This document shows positions 58,788 through 64,000 of a DNA stretch of 64,000 bases, in pieces. The notes below the pieces were generated by a model. That model did not search any database. It was not told where the DNA came from and saw only the letters and a program-made list of their open reading frames with translations. Numbering within the stretch: the first letter of the stretch is position 1; each line of letters starts with the position of its first letter. Position numbers and translations under genes: made by a program. The stretch comes from Paramacrobiotus metropolitanus. Lineage: Eukaryota; Tardigrada; Eutardigrada; Parachela; Macrobiotidae. Location of the stretch: contig NW_026570245.1 in assembly GCF_019649055.1 (NCBI RefSeq), positions 310,001 to 374,000 of the forward strand. The letters run 5' to 3'.

Positions 58788-61700
58788 TCACAGGTTGGCA
58801 GACTTGAACAATTCATGCAGCTCGTTGGCGGATTTGTGTAAGTGCTCCTTCTCATGATCGGTCAGCGTGATATTAACCACTGCGTTGATACCGTTCTCGG
58901 CCAGCACCGCCGGCAGGCTGACGTATACTTCCTGCTCAATACCATGGAAACCTTTGGCCATGGTCGACAACGGGTAGATGCTGCGCTGATTGCGCAGTAA
59001 CGCTTCGGCTAAACGTCCCACGCACATCCCAATGGCCCAGGAAGTGTAGCCTTTCAGTTTGATCACTTCCGTTGCACTGCAATACAAATTCGTCAAAGAC
59101 TATCAAAAACGTTTTAGCAGTGAAATGTCATTAAGTGCTGCACTTAAATCCTGTGTGAATTCTGTTAACGTAACAAAAAATAGATTCTTCTAACACACCT
59201 GTCAACAATTTGTTTATGAATGTCCAACCATCGTTCGGGATCTTTATCGGTTCCAACGTCTTTGTTCAGATCAATTAAACGTACACCTCCAACATTCACA
59301 CCGCTCCAAACCACAACTGCAAAGTAAGTAAATGTTGCTCTTTCATGATTAGTAAGTACAGAACTACCAGAACAGTGAGTACCCAAAACATTTTCCGCAG
59401 CCCCATCAAACAAATTTAAAACCATAACATAAAAAAACCAGTAAAGTTCCAGTACATGTTAAACAGTGAATTCAAAGCTACCATGAAGCTTTTCATGCAC
59501 TATATATAATACAGCACAACTTTACCGATTGCGCGCGACGACGTCACCGCGTTACCGCGAGTTTCCGTAATTGTGAGCACAACGGTGGTCGAACTCGTTC
59601 TGCTACCCGATCGTATTTTTTTTATTAAATATAAGAAACAATATTCTCGTAATTTTTATAAAAAAAAACAATATATTGACGTATTATACCACACACAATA
59701 TTCACGTAATTTTTTGATTAAATAATTTTGGCTAGGTATTTTTCCCATAAATAACCCAAAAGCGTAAAGCTTTTCATCAGTAGCCGCCATTCATTTGGTG
59801 GTATTAATTTTGTGCATTACCGCTTGATTCTCCATGCTCCCCGATGACAAACCCATGACAGCTGCTGACGTCAATGTTCAGACGCTCGCTCATATAATGG
59901 CGCAGACGGCTAGAGTCTAGCGATGTCCCTGAGCCAAAAACGCGATGGTGAGGAAATCCACTGATTTTCCAAGCCACATAAGACATGACGTCCACCGGAT
60001 TAGAGACCACCAGTAGGATCGTGTCGGGACTGTACTTGACAAGCTGGGGAATAATGCCTGTAAAATCAGAAAACTGGATAATTTTGCCTGATTCAACCGT
60101 TATCTGTTACCAATCGTTCTTCCAGGAATATTTTTCGAAATATTTTGTACGTACGATATGTTCTTGTTTGTTTCCAAAAAAACACTTCTACAGTACTTTT
60201 TTTACTTAATCGTAATAACAGTTCAATATCGACTTTTTGCTTTGCTGCCAACACAAAATTGAAGAAAATTAAATTAAATGTAGTCTACAAACTAAAATCA
60301 ATTTTCGGAAAAAATAACCTTTCGAAAAAAATTGGAAACAACAAAATTTTCGAATTCGAAGGAGGCTCAGACATGCCGGATGGATATTATTATCAATTTA
60401 TAACTGACTGTGATGCAGTAGCATTTTCAGTCGCCTCCACCGAAATCTTGGTTCACACAGCTCCAATCATATAGAATCGATATAAATTTATGTCTTTGTC
60501 TAGTCGATGTTGTCTGACTGACATGCTAGCTCCGGCGAGCCTCAATCTCGTATCCGATAAGGATTACTTGGATGCCATCGATCCTCTACAAATGAACCGT
60601 GTGTCTCTCTAAGCGGAAATAACATTTGAAATTTCAATAAGCCAATGCCCTTGCAATTCGACCTTGAATTTATCACGGAGGCTTTTATGGCACAGCACGC
60701 AAGTGATTGCCGAGAAGAGTGCTTGCCATACAGCCTTTTGGATAGGTTTCGCAGAAAACGTTTTCCAGACTTGCGTCTGGATGCTATTAATACACGAAGG
60801 CGGAATGCACACTTATAAAGACAGGCCAGGGAAAGAGCCGTATAACGAACAACGGAGCAGACGGAAAGAAAGCAAATACCAAAGTATGGAAACCCTTCCA
60901 TCGAGGTATTCTTAATTTTGAGGTTTCTACGAATAAAATTCTAGAGTAATCATTAAACCGCTCAATGCCGAAAAATCAAAGCATCACAAAATACAGCTAA
61001 TACATCAAAAAAGTGCGCGTAAAAAAGTTAAGGTGACCACTCCGTACACACCCTTTCACACCCTTTCACTCCGTACACAACACTTTTGCACTCCCTTTCA
61101 TTCCGTGCACAACCTTTTTGCGCACTACCATTCACTCGGTGCACTACCAAACTTTTATATATATTTATTTATATATAGGTATTATACTTAAATATTTGTA
61201 ATCTATATTACTACAGAAAAGCAAAACGAAAAAAAAATATTACTACGTTTTGCAACATCATGGGACCGTTCCGACGAAGACGTCCTGGTGTATGGCAGCG
61301 TCGACAAACAACTCACGTGGCAAGCGAAGATTGAATATACAAGTGTTACGGAGCAGATCTTGCGGAGATTAGGGTGAAAAACGTTGCTGTTCAAAATCCA
61401 AAAAACGGTCGAGATTGCGCGTTTTTTTTATTCCAGAAATAACTCTGCTGTGAAAAAATTAAAAAAATTTAAAAGGTTGTGTACGGAATGAAAGGAAGCG
61501 CAAAAAGGTTGTGCACGGAGTAAAAGGGTGTGAAAGGGTGTGTACGGAGTGGTCACCAAAAGTTAATCGGTGTTTCGATAGATTTTACTGCTTAAAAAGT
61601 AACTGCATAATTGTATTCTGGGAACCTGGCGTCAGGGCATCATTGCAGAATTACGTATGAACCACAGTGAAGGCCATACGAGTTTGCATGTCAGCGTAAT

Positions 61701-62698
61701 CGTGTCGCACAAGTCAACAGGAGCAAAAAAATCAAGAATTTCACATAATACAAATACAGTGTTTGTAACATAAAAAACACTATGAACTAATAATTATAAT
61801 TTATACTATACGACTATTACACGAGTAAACAATTATTTTACTAATTTCCCTCTGTTATTATATTCTAATATCTGTACCTTTAAAAACAGCAATATTTCGC
61901 TCAAGCAGCGCCCGTCGATCCTCTCCTTCGCGCTGCCGCGCTCCGGCACAGATGATGCATAATTTTGATCCGGCTGTAATGTCGTAGTTAACGCTGGCTT
62001 GCAGTGTCATATGGGAAACAAAATGCAGACCATGCTACGAAAAAGTCAACAAAATTATGCTAATGCACGCCAGATATTGGTACAAATTCAATTAACAATA
62101 AACTGCTGTAGCATTCCAACCTGCAAATCCATTAATTCGCCTTTCAGTTTTTTCTCATCCATATCCACGAGACATAACTCCCCAGCAAGTCGCTAAAACA
62201 TTTTCGAAACACCAATAAAAATTCAACCTTGACACAGCTCGAGATACAACGGAAAAAATTGTTTTCTCAACTGTATAATTCAAACATGTATTTACTATTT
62301 ACCAAATGTATTTACCACATGTATTGCAATTAAACATTAAAATATAAGCGTAAAAAAATTATCAGACTTACGAATATAAGCACTTAATAACGTTGTGATC
62401 AGATCTAGATTAAAAGTTCCATCTGATTGGGGAAATTGGCCGGGAAAATCCCGCCAACTCCATCGTTCAGACTTACCTTATTAATAATTGAAAAGGCGAT
62501 GGCCATGCCGACCTGTCACAGGCAAAAAGTAACCCGATATAAATTATCGCCATTTAAAATGCAAATGATCAGAAAACTCATTCCGGTTCCTGGCTTCACC
62601 TGTCCAACGCCGACAACAGTGACTTTGCCCAGTGCATGCTCAGGCGGGGATTGCACATCCAGCAACAGCTGATCACGAATGCCTTTCCCTTCAGCCAT
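58788..62698 (-). CDS. LDH: L-lactate dehydrogenase (seven exons)
   Basis: Cytosolic NAD-dependent enzyme that interconverts pyruvate and L-lactate. Exons 62600-62698, 62477-62512 (only 36 bases), 62121-62192, 61878-62034, 59821-60057, 59199-59316 and 58788-59076 join in frame to 335 residues (usual about 332). The NAD-binding motif GVGQVG spans the exon 1-2 junction near residue 30. The substrate loop reads [11 protein letters not shown], with Gln and Arg as expected for lactate rather than malate. The catalytic pair is present: Asp169 and Arg172 in SLDSSR, and His196 in GEHGES. The C-terminal half has [20 protein letters not shown]. Intron 4, about 1.8 kb, contains a MULE-like MITE. The 36-base exon 2 is easily missed by gene finders. 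An AG just upstream of the start suggests a 5' UTR intron. Confidence 0.96.
61032..61557. mobile_element. MULE-like MITE, 526 bp, in LDH intron 4
   Basis: Terminal inverted repeats of about 85 bases start GGTGACCACTCCGTACACAC on each side; they contain subrepeats of CCCTTTCAC and TCCGT(A/G)CACAAC. The 9-base sequence AAAAGTTAA flanks both ends (61023-61031 and 61558-61566). Long TIRs with a 9-base duplication are typical of Mutator-like elements. The interior has no transposase and contains a short TATATA-rich stretch. Confidence 0.88.
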
Positions 62699-63837
<1,139 letters not shown>

Positions 63838-64000
63838 AAATGGCGCAACGAGAACAACAAGCTCCCCAAGAAAGAGCGTCGCCCAGAGCCCCGCCCACCT
63901 CAGAAATCCCTCCCCCTCGCTGGGCAGTCGGACCGCCAGGCAATTCAAGAATTCAACGAGGCGGCGTATCAAGCGGCCAAGGATGCCAACCTCGTACAAT
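63838..64000 (+). CDS. partial exon of an unidentified gene, cut by the window edge
   Basis: After a pyrimidine-rich stretch and an AG at 63836-63837 the plus strand is open to the window end for 54 codons, with clearly higher GC than the flanks. It begins KWRNENNKLPKKERRPEP, continues with a Pro-rich basic stretch and then a helical segment (SDRQAIQEFNEAAYQAAKDA). The opening KWR followed by basic residues resembles the end of a homeodomain split by an intron, but the motif is too short to rely on. The minus-strand frame over the same bases is probably its shadow. Confidence 0.4.

Overview
This is animal nuclear DNA: AT-rich, with spliced genes, GT/AG introns from about 50 bases to 1.6 kb, core-promoter TATA boxes, a pol III tRNA gene and several eukaryotic transposon types. 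The conserved genes (KDM1A/LSD1, ALDH16A1, DNA ligase IV, L-lactate dehydrogenase) are metazoan. Three genes resembling the anti-lipopolysaccharide factors of crustaceans and horseshoe crabs point to an arthropod or a close relative, but the species cannot be fixed from this sequence alone.

Layout. 1.5-5.5 kb: three small secreted ALF-like genes in tandem on the minus strand. 6.6-6.8 kb: a 58-bp tandem repeat. 8.1-9.5 kb: a secreted, Ala/Pro/Gly-rich protein of no recognised family. 10.4-12.7 kb: scattered coding-like segments, not resolved. 13.6-15.7 kb (minus): a BTB-BACK-MATH gene, head to head with 17.0-21.0 kb (plus) KDM1A; a hAT-type MITE sits between them. 22.1-29.0 kb (plus): ALDH16A1 in 13 exons. 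32.8-34.2 kb (plus): an intronless cytosolic UDP-glycosyltransferase. 35.5 kb: tRNA-Trp. 35.8-38.2 kb (minus): precursor of a possible cysteine-rich secreted peptide. 40.9-42.9 kb (minus): an isopenicillin-N-synthase-like 2OG-Fe(II) oxygenase lying between two copies of a dispersed repeat. 43.9-46.1 kb (minus): a secreted sorbosone-dehydrogenase-like sugar dehydrogenase. 46.5-48.2 kb: a short LTR element with only a gag-like ORF. 48.5-54.4 kb (minus): DNA ligase IV in 14 exons. 54.9-56.0 kb: a TIR element. 58.8-62.7 kb (minus): LDH in 7 exons, with a MULE-like MITE in intron 4. 63.8 kb to the edge: a probable exon of an unidentified gene.

Exon boundaries were read by eye from splice sites, phase and alignment to remembered family features. 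All coding models given join in frame with the total divisible by three, but none has been tested against transcripts. The most interesting content is the ALF-like cluster, the cysteine-rich precursor, the gag-only LTR element with identical LTRs, and the 13-kb stretch that holds three enzymes (UGT, 2OG oxygenase, sugar dehydrogenase) whose closest familiar relatives are plant, fungal or bacterial.
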